Positions 8,730-17,673 are shown, counted from the first letter of the stretch. The stretch: 64,000 bases of DNA from Novosphingobium sp. (GCF_039595395.1 NZ_JBCNLP010000001.1:682001-746000), one strand, 5' to 3'. Numbers and translations are program-made. Notes: generated from the letters alone by a model not told the origin.

Positions 8730-9772
8730 GGATCGCTATCGTCAACGATCTGCCCATGGCGGTGGAGGCGATGCGCCGGGCCCTCTCCGCCTCGCCGCAT
8801 CAGATCGCCTGGACGGCGGCCGACGGCGTGGAGGCGGTGGCCATGTGCGCCCGCGACCGGCCCGACCTGATCCTGATGGACCTGATCATGCCCCGCATGA
8901 ACGGGGTGGAGGCCACGCGCCGCATCATGGCGCAAAACCCCTGCGCGATCCTGATCGTCACCGCCGGGGTGGAGGACAATGCCGCTCATGTCTTCGCCGC
9001 CATGGGGCAGGGGGCGATCGATGCGGTCGATACGCCGCTGCCGGGCTCCGGTCAGGACTGGCCGGGGGCCAGAGCCCTGCTGGGCAAGATCGATACGCTG
9101 GCGCGCCTCATCACCGAGGGTGAGCCGCCGCATCGCCCGGTGCCTGCTGGTGCGCATGCTCCGGTGGCGGGTGGTCTGCTGGCGATCGGCGCCTCGGCGG
9201 GCGGGCCTGCCGCGCTGGCCAGCGTGCTGGGCGGGCTGCCCAGGGATTTTCCCGCTGCGACGGTGATCGTCCAGCATGTCGATGCGCGTTTCGCAGCCGG
9301 ACTGGCCGACTGGCTGCGGCAGCAATGCGTCCTGCCGGTCAAGCTGGCTGCCGAGGGCGATACACTGCGCCCCGGCCATGTGCTGGTGGCGGGCACCGAC
9401 GAGCATCTGGTGATGAAGGGCCGCGACAGGCTCGGTTATGTGCCCGACCCCGCCGACCATCCCTATCGCCCCTCGATCGATGTCTTCTTCGGCAGTGCCG
9501 GACAGATGTGGAACGGTGCTCTGGTCGGCGTTCTGCTGACGGGCATGGGCGCCGATGGCGCGCGTGGCCTGAAGGATCTGCGCCAGCGGGGCCATCACAC
9601 CATTGCTCAGGATAAAGCCTCCAGCGCGGTCTATGGCATGCCCAAGGCCGCCGCCGCGCTGGATGCCGCCACCCAAATTCTCCCTCTGGAGAGAATCGCA
9701 CCCCGCCTTGTCGAAATCTTCAAGGTGAAGCTGTTACAACCGGGGCGCGGAAGTGAAGGATTGAAGATATGA
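8726..9772 (+). CDS. wspF: CheB-type methylesterase response regulator, WspF
   Basis: 348 residues from a GTG that overlaps the wspE stop (GTGA). The N-terminal receiver has Asp52 in LILMDLIMPRMNG. The C-terminal methylesterase has the catalytic set Ser157 (GASAGGPAAL), His184 (IVQHVDARF) and Asp277 (LTGMGADGARGL). It should demethylate WspA and damp the pathway; in Pseudomonas, loss of wspF locks WspR on. Receiver lysine is replaced: the TAGVEDNAAHVFAAMGQGA region lacks an obvious Thr-x-Lys pairing, so phosphorylation control may differ. Position between wspE and wspR matches the canonical order. Confidence 0.93.
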   Translation: MRIAIVNDLPMAVEAMRRALSASPHQIAWTAADGVEAVAMCARDRPDLILMDLIMPRMNGVEATRRIMAQNPCAILIVTAGVEDNAAHVFAAMGQGAIDAVDTPLPGSGQDWPGARALLGKIDTLARLITEGEPPHRPVPAGAHAPVAGGLLAIGASAGGPAALASVLGGLPRDFPAATVIVQHVDARFAAGLADWLRQQCVLPVKLAAEGDTLRPGHVLVAGTDEHLVMKGRDRLGYVPDPADHPYRPSIDVFFGSAGQMWNGALVGVLLTGMGADGARGLKDLRQRGHHTIAQDKASSAVYGMPKAAAALDAATQILPLERIAPRLVEIFKVKLLQPGRGSEGLKI

Positions 9773-10800
9773 ACGATCTGGCCCGCATCGAGGCCGATGT
9801 CGCGAGCCCCCTTGGTGTCAATCATGGGGTGGCGCCGCGCTCGGTGATGGTGCTGCTGGTCGATGACCAGATCGTGATCGGCGAGGCGGTGCGCCGCGCG
9901 CTGCTCAGCGACCCGACCATCGAGTTCCATTATTGCTCCAACCCGCTCGAGGCGGTGGATATCGCCCGCAAGGTGGCGCCCACGGTGATCCTGCAGGATC
10001 TGGTGATGCCTCAGGTGAGCGGCCTCGATCTGGTGAAGGCCTATCGCGCCGATCCTGTCACGCGGGGCATTCCGATCATCGTGCTCTCCACCAAGGAAGA
10101 GGCCACGATCAAGAGCGACGCCTTCATGGCCGGCGCCAACGACTATCTGGTGAAACTGCCCGACCGGATCGAGCTGATCGCGCGCATCCGCTATCATTCG
10201 GCGGCCTATCTCTCGCAGATCCAGCGCGACGAGGCCTATCGCGCGCTGCGCAAGAGCCAGCAGGAGCTGATGGAGGCCAATTTCGCCCTGCAGCGCCTGA
10301 CCAATGTCGATGGGCTGACGGGCCTGTCGAACCGCCGCTATTTCGAGGATTATCTCGAAACCGAATGGCGGCAGGCGGCGCGCATGAAGGAGCCGCTCTC
10401 CGTGCTGATGATCGATATCGACCATTTCAAGCAGTATAACGACACCTATGGCCATCTTGCCGGCGATGAGGTGCTGCGCAAGGTGGCCCGCGCGGTGCAG
10501 GACACCTTCCGCCGCCCGCGCGACCTGACTGTGCGGCTGGGCGGCGAGGAGTTCCTTGTCGTGCTGCCCGCGACCCCGCACGACCAACTGGCGATGCTGG
10601 CCCAGCGTGCGGTGCAGGCGGTACGGGGGCTGGATGAGCCGCATAAATCCTCGCCCGTGGCCGGTCATGTGACGATCAGCGTGGGCGCGGCGAGCTGCGT
10701 GCCCGACAAGGATGGCGAGCCCTATGCGCTGGTCGAGGTGGCGGACAAGGCGCTCTATGAAGCCAAGCATCAGGGGCGCGACCGCCACGCCGAGGCGTAG
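9769..10800 (+). CDS. wspR: Diguanylate cyclase response regulator WspR
   Basis: 343 residues. Receiver domain with phospho-acceptor Asp77 (VILQDLVMPQVSG); a helical linker (about 150-180, ALRKSQQELMEANFALQRL); GGDEF domain with an active GGEEF signature at 258-262 and an RxxD inhibitory site (RPRD) five residues upstream. This is the WspR architecture and the output of the operon: phosphorylation should promote assembly and c-di-GMP synthesis. It starts in an ATGA overlap with wspF and ends the operon. No strong terminator follows. Confidence 0.95.
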   Translation: MNDLARIEADVASPLGVNHGVAPRSVMVLLVDDQIVIGEAVRRALLSDPTIEFHYCSNPLEAVDIARKVAPTVILQDLVMPQVSGLDLVKAYRADPVTRGIPIIVLSTKEEATIKSDAFMAGANDYLVKLPDRIELIARIRYHSAAYLSQIQRDEAYRALRKSQQELMEANFALQRLTNVDGLTGLSNRRYFEDYLETEWRQAARMKEPLSVLMIDIDHFKQYNDTYGHLAGDEVLRKVARAVQDTFRRPRDLTVRLGGEEFLVVLPATPHDQLAMLAQRAVQAVRGLDEPHKSSPVAGHVTISVGAASCVPDKDGEPYALVEVADKALYEAKHQGRDRHAEA

Positions 10801-10921
10801 AAGGCCGGTCAAAAGCCCCCTCAAAACGCCCCCTTAAAACGCCATAGTGTGGGGTCGCGCAGCTTGATCTGCCCGGCGGGAGGCGCCATGCCCTGCTAAA
10901 CAGCCGGGGAATTGTGCTTTT

Positions 10922-11869
10922 ATGTCGGTGGGATTGCTCGCCTTGCTTGACGATGTGGCGATGATCGCGCGCGGGGCCGCCGCCTCGCTCGATGATATCG
11001 CCGCCGGGGCCGCGCAGGCCGGGGCCAAGGCCGCCGGGGTGGTGATCGACGATGCGGCGGTCACCCCCACCTATGTCAGCGATTTCACCCCGGACCGCGA
11101 ACTGCCGGTGATCGCGCGGATCGCCAAGGGCAGCCTGATCAACAAGCTGGTGATCCTGCTGCCGCTGGCGCTACTGCTTTCGGCCCTGCTGCCCGGCGCG
11201 ATCACGCCGCTGCTGATGCTGGGCGGGCTGTATCTGAGCTATGAGGGCGCCGAGAAGCTGGTCGAAAAACTGACAGGCCATCACGAGGAGGATGAGGAGG
11301 CCCGCCCCACCAGCGCCGCCGCTTTCGAGCAGGCGCGTGTGTCGGGCGCGGTGCGCACCGATCTGATCCTCTCGGCCGAGATCATGGCGATCGCTCTGGC
11401 CGAAGTCACTGCCGAGCCGCTGGTCGAGCGGGCCATCGTGCTGGCGCTGGTGGGCGTGGCGATGACGGCGCTGGTCTATGGCACGGTGGGGCTGATCGTG
11501 AAGCTGGACGATATCGGCCTGCATCTGGCGCGCAAGGGCGGTCCGGCGCTGCAAGCGATCGGCCGTGTGCTGGTGACGGGCACGCCGACCTTGCTCAAGG
11601 CGCTGGCGGGCATTGGCACGGCCGCGATGCTTTGGGTGGGCGGCGGTATTCTGCTGCACGGCACGGCGGAATTAGGCTGGCCGCTGCTGGCCGACTGGCA
11701 GCATGGCATGGCGCATCATGTCGAAGCGGCGCTGGCGGGCTTTCCCGGCGCGGCGCTGGGCTGGCTGGTCTCGGCGGCTCTGGCGGGCGTGTGCGGGCTG
11801 GTTGCGGGCTTTGTGGTGGTGGGGGCGACGCATGGCCTGCCTGCCCTGCTGAAGGGAGGCAAAGCATGA
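10922..11869 (+). CDS. DUF808 (YedI-like) inner-membrane protein
   Basis: 315 residues. The opening MSVGLLALLDDVAMIARGAAASLDD is characteristic of the DUF808/YedI family (given here by its first residues). Several hydrophobic segments follow (about 80-105, 160-185, 225-245, 285-310) and the conserved LYLSYEGAEKLVEKL lies near 100. The biochemical role of the family is unknown. It sits 120 bases after wspR, so it is probably separately transcribed, and it overlaps the next membrane-protein gene (ATGA), suggesting a two-gene unit. Confidence 0.88.
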   Translation: MSVGLLALLDDVAMIARGAAASLDDIAAGAAQAGAKAAGVVIDDAAVTPTYVSDFTPDRELPVIARIAKGSLINKLVILLPLALLLSALLPGAITPLLMLGGLYLSYEGAEKLVEKLTGHHEEDEEARPTSAAAFEQARVSGAVRTDLILSAEIMAIALAEVTAEPLVERAIVLALVGVAMTALVYGTVGLIVKLDDIGLHLARKGGPALQAIGRVLVTGTPTLLKALAGIGTAAMLWVGGGILLHGTAELGWPLLADWQHGMAHHVEAALAGFPGAALGWLVSAALAGVCGLVAGFVVVGATHGLPALLKGGKA

Positions 11870-13047
11870 AAGGCCGCCACCAACCCCTGCTGCGCCGCCG
11901 CGACGGCCATGGCGCGCGCGTCACCAGCGAGGAGCTGTTCTTCGATCTGGTCTATGCCTTTGCCGTCACCCAGCTTTCGCATCTGCTGCTGCACCGGCTC
12001 GATTGGCTGGGCGCACTCGACACGCTGATCCTGTGGTTCGCCATGTGGCTGGGCTGGCAGTATGTCTGCTGGATCACCAACTGGTTCGACCCCGAAACGC
12101 CCAAGGTGCGGGGCATGCTCTTCGCGGTGATGCCACTGACGCTGGTGATCGCCGCCGCTCTGCCCGAGGCCTTTGGCGAGCGCGGGCTGATCTTTGCCCT
12201 GGCCTACGGGGCGATGCAGGTGGGCTGCGCGGGCTGGAGCCTGTGGGATCTGCGCGGCGGCCACCCCTTGCGGATGAACTATCTGCGCATCTTCCTCTGG
12301 ATGGTGATCGCGGCCTGTTTCTGGATCGCGGGCGGTCTGGCCGAGCCCATGATGCGACGCGCCTTGTGGGTGGGCGGCGTGGCCTGCATCTACATCTCGC
12401 CGATGCTGGGCTTCTGGCTGCCGGGGCTGGGGCGCTCGGTGACCAGCGACTGGACCATCGACGGCGGCCATCTGGCCGAGCGTTGCCAGTGCTTCGTCAT
12501 CGTCGCGCTGGGCGAGGCGGTGCTGGCCACCGGCGGCGGCTTTGCCGAGGCCGAGCATTGGCCATGGGTGCTGGTGGGCGCGCTGGCGGTCACCTTCATG
12601 ACCACGCTGACCCTGTGGTGGCTCTATTTCGGCACCTCCAGCCGGGCGGCGACGGCCAAGATCGAACATGCGGAAGACCCCGGCGCGATCGGGGCGCAGT
12701 TCCATTATGTCCATGCCCTGCTGGTGGGCGGCATCGTGGCGGCGGCGGTGGGGCACGATCTGGTGATCGAGCATCCGCTGGAGCACACGCAGTGGCGCGA
12801 TCTGCTGGCGCTGGGGGCCGGGCCGGGGCTCTATCTGCTGGGCAGCACGCTCTACAAAAGGGTGGTCTATGGGCACTGGCCGCTCTCGCATCTGGTGGGG
12901 CTGGCGGTGCTGGTGCTGGGCCTGCCGCTGGGCCTTGGCCAGAGCCGCCTGATGGTCGAGGGCGCGCTGGGCGCGGTGCTGCTGGGCACCGCCTGGCGCG
13001 AGTATGTGGTGCGTGGGCGCCGCCGTGAAAAGGCGTCGCATCAATAG
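11866..13047 (+). CDS. Low temperature requirement A (LtrA) family membrane protein
   Basis: 393 residues from the ATG at 11866, which overlaps the DUF808 stop and is preceded by GGAGG. The N-terminal RVTSEELFFDLVYAFAVTQLSHLL is the LtrA signature (ELFFDLVYVFA type). About ten to twelve hydrophobic segments fill the rest, with WLGWQYVCWITNWFDPE and LAERCQCFVIVALGEAVLATG conserved in the family. LtrA was named from a cold-sensitive Listeria mutant; its molecular function is not established. An upstream in-frame extension was ignored because it runs inside the DUF808 gene. Confidence 0.88.
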   Translation: MKGRHQPLLRRRDGHGARVTSEELFFDLVYAFAVTQLSHLLLHRLDWLGALDTLILWFAMWLGWQYVCWITNWFDPETPKVRGMLFAVMPLTLVIAAALPEAFGERGLIFALAYGAMQVGCAGWSLWDLRGGHPLRMNYLRIFLWMVIAACFWIAGGLAEPMMRRALWVGGVACIYISPMLGFWLPGLGRSVTSDWTIDGGHLAERCQCFVIVALGEAVLATGGGFAEAEHWPWVLVGALAVTFMTTLTLWWLYFGTSSRAATAKIEHAEDPGAIGAQFHYVHALLVGGIVAAAVGHDLVIEHPLEHTQWRDLLALGAGPGLYLLGSTLYKRVVYGHWPLSHLVGLAVLVLGLPLGLGQSRLMVEGALGAVLLGTAWREYVVRGRRREKASHQ

Positions 13048-13123
13048 CTTGCTTGAGGGTGCCCGGCGGGGACCCACATGAGATGAACCGTGTGAATAAG
13101 CCGTTCATCCCAGAGACAGCTTG

Positions 13124-13149
13124 GGAACCGAAGCCCTTGGCGAAACGTT
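13124..13149 (+). promoter_or_regulatory. EcfG-type general-stress promoter of the trehalose operon
   Basis: GGAAC at 13124-13128 and CGTT at 13146-13149, separated by exactly 17 bases. This matches the alphaproteobacterial EcfG (sigma-EcfG) consensus GGAAC-N16/17-CGTT. Expected transcription start is about 13155-13158, directly before the ATG at 13159. A perfect 11-base inverted repeat (13134-13144 with 13148-13158) overlaps the spacer and -10 element. Trehalose synthesis under EcfG control is known in related bacteria; here it is inferred from the motif. Confidence 0.75.
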
Positions 13150-13158
13150 CGCCAAGGG

Positions 13159-13935
13159 ATGACGGATTTTTCTCCATCGCCCGAAGAGGGCTCGATCGCC
13201 TGCCTTGATCTGCAGATGCCTCCCCCGCAACTGCTTGAAAATGCCAGCCTCTTTCTCGATTTCGACGGCACGCTGGTCGATCTGGCGGACCGGCCGGACG
13301 CTGTGCATGTGCCGCCCGGACTTCATGATCTGCTCGGCGCGCTGGGCCGACGCCTTGCCGGGCGGCTGGCCATTGTCAGCGGGCGCGGCGCGCGCGATGT
13401 CGCCGATCAACTGGGGCAGCCGCCCTGCCTGATCGTGGGCAGCCATGGCGCCGAATTTCGCGATGCCACCGGGCGGATCACCGCCCCGCCGCGCTCGCCC
13501 ACGCTGGAAGAGGCCGTGCTGGCGGTCCGCGCCTTTGCCGATGGCAAGCAGGGGCTGCTGGTGGAAGACAAGCCGCAGGGCGTGGCCCTTCACTATCGCC
13601 TCTCCCCCGCGCGTCAGGATGAGTGTGACGCTTTCGCTCAGGATCTGGCGCGCCGGACTGGGCTCTATCTCCAGACCGGCAAGATGATGGTGGAGCTGCG
13701 CATGGGCGGGGCCGACAAGGGCATCGCGCTCAACCGGCTGATGGGCCAGACCGCCATGCGTGGCACCAGGCCGGTGTTTCTGGGCGATGACGACACCGAT
13801 GAAACCGCCTTCCGTGCCGCGCGGGCGCTGGGCGGGGCGGGCATTCTGGTCGGCCCGGTGCGGGTGACGGCGGCGCTGTGGCGTCTGCCCGATGTGGCCC
13901 ATGTGCATGACTGGCTGGCGGAGGCGGTGGCATGA
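13159..13935 (+). CDS. otsB: Trehalose-6-phosphate phosphatase
   Basis: 258 residues, HAD superfamily. Motif I is LFLDFDGTLVDL with Asp34 and Asp36; later landmarks are IVSGRGARDV (motif II), VELRMGGADKGIALNRLM (Lys of motif III) and FLGDDDTDETAF (motif IV). It removes phosphate from trehalose-6-phosphate made by OtsA. It is first in an otsB-GH15-otsA operon with overlapping genes. The ATG at 13159 would sit almost at the predicted transcription start, implying a near-leaderless message; an internal ATG at 13216 would give a start just before the first strand of the fold and remains possible. Confidence 0.93.
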   Translation: MTDFSPSPEEGSIACLDLQMPPPQLLENASLFLDFDGTLVDLADRPDAVHVPPGLHDLLGALGRRLAGRLAIVSGRGARDVADQLGQPPCLIVGSHGAEFRDATGRITAPPRSPTLEEAVLAVRAFADGKQGLLVEDKPQGVALHYRLSPARQDECDAFAQDLARRTGLYLQTGKMMVELRMGGADKGIALNRLMGQTAMRGTRPVFLGDDDTDETAFRAARALGGAGILVGPVRVTAALWRLPDVAHVHDWLAEAVA

Positions 13936-15713
13936 GCGGTCTTGATCTCTGGGTGATCGGCAATTGCCATGTCAGCGCGCTGATCGATCGCGCCGGCCGG
14001 ATGGTGTGGGGCTGTGTGCCGCGCGTCGATGGCGATCCGTTGTTTTCCGCGCTGATCGGCGGAGAAGAGCCTGAACACGGCTTCTGGTCGGTGGAGCTGG
14101 AGGATGTGGCCGAAACCACGCAATCCTATCTCACCAACACCTCTGTTCTGGTGACCCGCCAGAGCGACGGGGCGGGCAATACCATCGAGATCCTCGATTT
14201 CTGCCCCTATTTCCGCCGCCATGGCCGCACCTATCGCCCGGTGGCCTTTGCGCGCATCGTGCGCCCCGTCTCGGGCAATCCGCGCATCCGCATGCGGCTG
14301 CGCCCCACGCGCAACTGGGGTCATCCGGCGCGCGGCGTGGTGGGGGGGACCAACCATATCCGCTACCCCACCGAGGCGATGGTGATGCGGCTGACCACCA
14401 CCGCGCCGGTCGGCTATATCCATGAGGAGCGGCTGTTCCGCCTCGAAGGGACGATGCATTTCTTCCTCGGGCCCGATGAGAGCTTCTCGGCGGATATGAG
14501 TTCGACGCTCGACGAGATGCTGAAGAACACCGCTGACGAATGGCGCGAATGGGTGCGCGGGCTGGCCATTCCGCTGGAGTGGCAAGGGGCGGTGATCCGC
14601 TCGGCCATCACGCTCAAGCTGTGCCAGCATGAGGAAAGCGGGGCGATCGTCGCCGCGCTGACCACCTCGATCCCCGAGCACAAGGGCTCGCAGCGCAATT
14701 GGGATTACCGTTACTGCTGGATCCGCGACGCCTATTACACAGTGCAGGCGCTGAACCGGCTGGGCGCGCTCGATGTGCTGGAAGGCTATCTGGTCTATCT
14801 GCGCAACATCGTGGATTCGGCGCGGGGCGGGCATATCCAGCCGCTCTATGGTGTGCTGGGCGAGGCCACCTTGCATGAGCGCGAGGAAGAGCTGCTTTCG
14901 GGCTATCGCGGTATGGGGCCGGTGCGTGTCGGCAATCTGGCCTATGAGCAGGTCCAGCATGACGCCTATGGCCAGATCGTGCTGTCGAACACGCAGGCCT
15001 TTTTCGACGAGCGCCTGTTCCGCAAGGCGGGGATCGACGATTTCCAGTCGCTGGAACGGGTGGGCGAACGCGCCTGGCACCATTACGACCAGCCCGACGC
15101 GGGTCTGTGGGAGCTGCGCACGCGGCAATCGGTGCACACCTATTCCGCCGCCATGTGCTGGGCGGCCTGCGACCGTCTGGCCAATGCCGCCCATGTGCTG
15201 GGGCTGGAGGAACGCTCGACCCTCTGGCAGGAGCGCGCCGACACCATCCGCACCCGCATCGAGACGGCGGCATGGCGCCCCGACACGCGGCGCCTGTCGG
15301 CCACCTTCTCGGGCGACGATCTGGATGCCAGCGTGCTGCAGCTTCTCGAACTGCGCTTTCTGGCGCCTGACGACGAACGTTTTCAGGATACGCTGGCTGC
15401 TGTCGAGGAAGGCCTGCGGCGCGGCTCGCATATGCTGCGCTATGCCACGGAGGACGATTTCGGCCTGCCGCAGACCGCCTTTAACGTCTGCACCTTCTGG
15501 TTGATCGAGGCGCTCTATTACACCGGGCGCGAGGCCGAGGCGCGCGCCCTGTTCGAGGAAATGCTCTCGCGCCGCACCGCCGCCGGGCTGTTGTCCGAAG
15601 ACATCGATCCCGTCACCGGCGAGCTGTGGGGCAATTACCCTCAGACCTATTCGCTGGTCGGCATCATCAACTGCGCTGTTTTGCTCAGCAAACCCTGGAG
15701 TTCCATCCGTTGA
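13932..15713 (+). CDS. Glycoside hydrolase family 15 protein (glucoamylase/trehalase-like)
   Basis: 593 residues. An N-terminal beta-sandwich region (about 1-230, beginning LDLWVIGNCHVSALID) is followed by an alpha/alpha barrel with RNWDYRYCWIRDAYYTVQALNRLG near 255-280, and with LLSEDIDPVTGELWGNYPQTYSLVG near the end carrying a likely catalytic Glu region (both given by key segments). GH15 proteins of this type stand between otsB and otsA in many alphaproteobacteria; some relatives are trehalases, so a role in trehalose turnover is a reasonable inference rather than proven. It overlaps both neighbours (ATGA, then TTGA). Confidence 0.9.
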   Translation: MSGLDLWVIGNCHVSALIDRAGRMVWGCVPRVDGDPLFSALIGGEEPEHGFWSVELEDVAETTQSYLTNTSVLVTRQSDGAGNTIEILDFCPYFRRHGRTYRPVAFARIVRPVSGNPRIRMRLRPTRNWGHPARGVVGGTNHIRYPTEAMVMRLTTTAPVGYIHEERLFRLEGTMHFFLGPDESFSADMSSTLDEMLKNTADEWREWVRGLAIPLEWQGAVIRSAITLKLCQHEESGAIVAALTTSIPEHKGSQRNWDYRYCWIRDAYYTVQALNRLGALDVLEGYLVYLRNIVDSARGGHIQPLYGVLGEATLHEREEELLSGYRGMGPVRVGNLAYEQVQHDAYGQIVLSNTQAFFDERLFRKAGIDDFQSLERVGERAWHHYDQPDAGLWELRTRQSVHTYSAAMCWAACDRLANAAHVLGLEERSTLWQERADTIRTRIETAAWRPDTRRLSATFSGDDLDASVLQLLELRFLAPDDERFQDTLAAVEEGLRRGSHMLRYATEDDFGLPQTAFNVCTFWLIEALYYTGREAEARALFEEMLSRRTAAGLLSEDIDPVTGELWGNYPQTYSLVGIINCAVLLSKPWSSIR

Positions 15714-17134
15714 GTCGTCTGATCGTCATTTCCAATCGTGTCAGTGCAGGCGGAGGCGCCGCCGGCGGCCTCGCCGTGGCGTTGATGGCCGCGCTGCGTG
15801 AAAATGGAGGCATCTGGTTCGGCTGGTCGGGCGGGCGCACCGACCATTTCACCGGCCATATCAACTTTCATATCGAGGATGACGTCCGCACCGCCACCAT
15901 CGATCTGGAAGACCAGGACATCGAGGAATATTACAACGGCTACGCCAACCGCACGCTGTGGCCGTTGTTCCATTACCGCATCGATCTGGCCGAGTACGAG
16001 CGCAGCTTTGCCGGGGGTTATCGCCGTGTGAATGAGCGCTTTGCCGAGACCGTTCTCCCGCTGATCGAGGCGGAGGATCATGTCTGGGTGCAGGATTACC
16101 ATATGCTGCCGCTGGGCGCCGATCTGCGCGGGCATGGCGTGACCAACCGCATCGGCTTCTTCCTCCATATCCCCTGGCCGCCGCGCAAGCTGCTGATGAC
16201 ACTGCCCGAGGCGCGGGAAATGGTGGAGATGCTCTTCGCCTATGATCTGATGGGCTTTCACACGCAGGAATGGCTGGAGAGCTTCTGCGATTTCGTGCGC
16301 GAGGAGCTGGGTGGCACCATCAGCGAGGATTATGTCGCCACTTTGGGCGACCGCAGCCTCAAATTGATCGCCTGCCCCGTCGGCATCGATGCGCGCGAAT
16401 TTGCCGAGCTGGCCAGCAGCACGACCGCGCATGAAACCTGCCAGCGGGTGAAGGACAGCGCCGTGGGCCGCGCCCTGATGGTGGGCGTCGACCGCCTCGA
16501 CTATTCCAAAGGGCTGGAGGAGCGGTTCCTCGGCTACGAGCGCTTCCTCACCGAGCATCCCGAGGAGCGCAAGGAGGTGGTGCTGCTGCAGATCGCGCCA
16601 CCTTCGCGCGGGGCGGTGGAAAGCTATCAGCGCATCCGCACCACGCTGGAAGGGCTGGCGGGGCGCATCAACGGGGCTTACGCCGGGCTCGACTGGGTGC
16701 CGATCCGCTATGTGAATCAGGCCTATGCGCGCGATGCGCTGGCGGGCGTCTATCGCGCCAGCCGTATCGGGCTGGTGACGCCGCTGATGGACGGCATGAA
16801 TCTGGTCGCCAAGGAGTATGTCGCGGCGCAGGACCCGAACGACCCCGGCGTGCTGATCCTCTCGCGCTTTGCCGGGGCCGCCTCGCAGATGAAGGAGGCG
16901 ATCCTCGTCAACCCGCACAGCGCCGAGGAACTGTCCGACGCCATGTTGCAGGCACTGGTCATGCCGCTGGAAGAGCGCAAGCGCCGCTGGACCACGATGA
17001 TGGAAGACGTTCAGCGCCGCGACGTGATGTGGTGGCTGAAGGAGTTTACCGCCGCGCTGGCGGCTTGTCGGCAGCATGACGAGCCGGAGCAGATCGAAGG
17101 GTTGCCTTCGGATGGGGCGGTAGAAGCCCAGTAA
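15710..17134 (+). CDS. otsA: Trehalose-6-phosphate synthase
   Basis: About 474 residues, GT20 family. The start is a TTG at 15710 overlapping the GH15 stop, giving SRLIVISNRVSAGG, the usual OtsA beginning; an in-frame ATG at 15626 would add residues antiparallel to nothing in the family and lies inside the previous gene. Landmarks: VWVQDYHMLPLG, IGFFLHIPWPP, VGVDRLDYSKGLEERF (sugar-nucleotide Arg/Lys) and LVTPLMDGMNLVAKEYVAAQ. It condenses UDP-glucose (or ADP-glucose) with glucose-6-phosphate. Expression is probably driven by the EcfG-type promoter before otsB. Confidence 0.94.
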   Translation: MSRLIVISNRVSAGGGAAGGLAVALMAALRENGGIWFGWSGGRTDHFTGHINFHIEDDVRTATIDLEDQDIEEYYNGYANRTLWPLFHYRIDLAEYERSFAGGYRRVNERFAETVLPLIEAEDHVWVQDYHMLPLGADLRGHGVTNRIGFFLHIPWPPRKLLMTLPEAREMVEMLFAYDLMGFHTQEWLESFCDFVREELGGTISEDYVATLGDRSLKLIACPVGIDAREFAELASSTTAHETCQRVKDSAVGRALMVGVDRLDYSKGLEERFLGYERFLTEHPEERKEVVLLQIAPPSRGAVESYQRIRTTLEGLAGRINGAYAGLDWVPIRYVNQAYARDALAGVYRASRIGLVTPLMDGMNLVAKEYVAAQDPNDPGVLILSRFAGAASQMKEAILVNPHSAEELSDAMLQALVMPLEERKRRWTTMMEDVQRRDVMWWLKEFTAALAACRQHDEPEQIEGLPSDGAVEAQ

Positions 17135-17195
17135 GGCAAGAGGCCTCCGGCGGGCAAAGGGCCATCGCCCTTTGCAATCCCTTTATTTTGAAGAC

Positions 17196-17358
17196 GCTGA
17201 TGCGCCGCAGGCAGTGATAATCGTGGCTTCTGCCTGCGGCGCGGCAAGCTGGGCGCAAGGCCGAACCCGATGCGCCACGCAGACATTCATGGGAGCGCGA
17301 GGGCCCGGAGCATTTCTCTTGAGAAATGCGACCGACAAAGACTCCACCCTCGCATTTT
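17196..17358. repeat. 220-bp intergenic hairpin repeat, copy A
   Basis: Contains the family's inner inverted repeat TGCGCCGCAGGCA / TGCCTGCGGCGC, the block CAAGGCCGAACCCGATGCGC, and the end hairpin beginning GGGAGCGCGAGGG and closing at ACCCTCGCAT. It fills the gap between convergent otsA and the small acidic protein gene. Left-end conservation is weaker than in copies B to D. Confidence 0.8.
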
Positions 17359-17373
17359 CTCTTCCTTCAACCT

Positions 17374-17673
17374 CTACTCATCATCCTCATCGCTGTCGGT
17401 ATCGCCCAGAAAGCCTTCCTCATCGTCGTGGACGGGTTCACCGGCATAGGCGCCATTGTCGATCTGACCGCTGCGGATCATCTGGTTCATCGTATCGATC
17501 AGGTCGGGCACATCGTCGGGCAGGATGTCGGTGCGGTCGCTGCCGCCGCCGCGATTGCTCTCTTCATAGAGGCCGGTCTGGCGGTCGAGAGCGTCCCCGG
17601 CCACGTCCTGTGCCTGGCCTTCATCGCGTTGTTCGCTGTTGTCTTCTTCGGTCGGATCGATCTGGCGGGGCAT
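17374..17673 (-). CDS. Small acidic protein of unknown function
   Basis: 99 residues from the ATG at 17673, preceded by AAGGGAA. An upstream in-frame ATG would add six residues without a better ribosome site. The protein is strongly acidic and low-complexity: it opens MPRQIDPTEEDNSEQRDEG, has LPDDVPDLIDTMNQMIRSG in the middle, and ends in a run of Asp and Glu (DSDEDDE). No membrane segment, signal or catalytic motif is visible. A perfect EcfG-type promoter lies upstream, so it is probably a general-stress protein, perhaps a disordered protectant or a binding partner; I do not recognise a named family. Confidence 0.72.
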   Translation of the reverse strand: MPRQIDPTEEDNSEQRDEGQAQDVAGDALDRQTGLYEESNRGGGSDRTDILPDDVPDLIDTMNQMIRSGQIDNGAYAGEPVHDDEEGFLGDTDSDEDDE

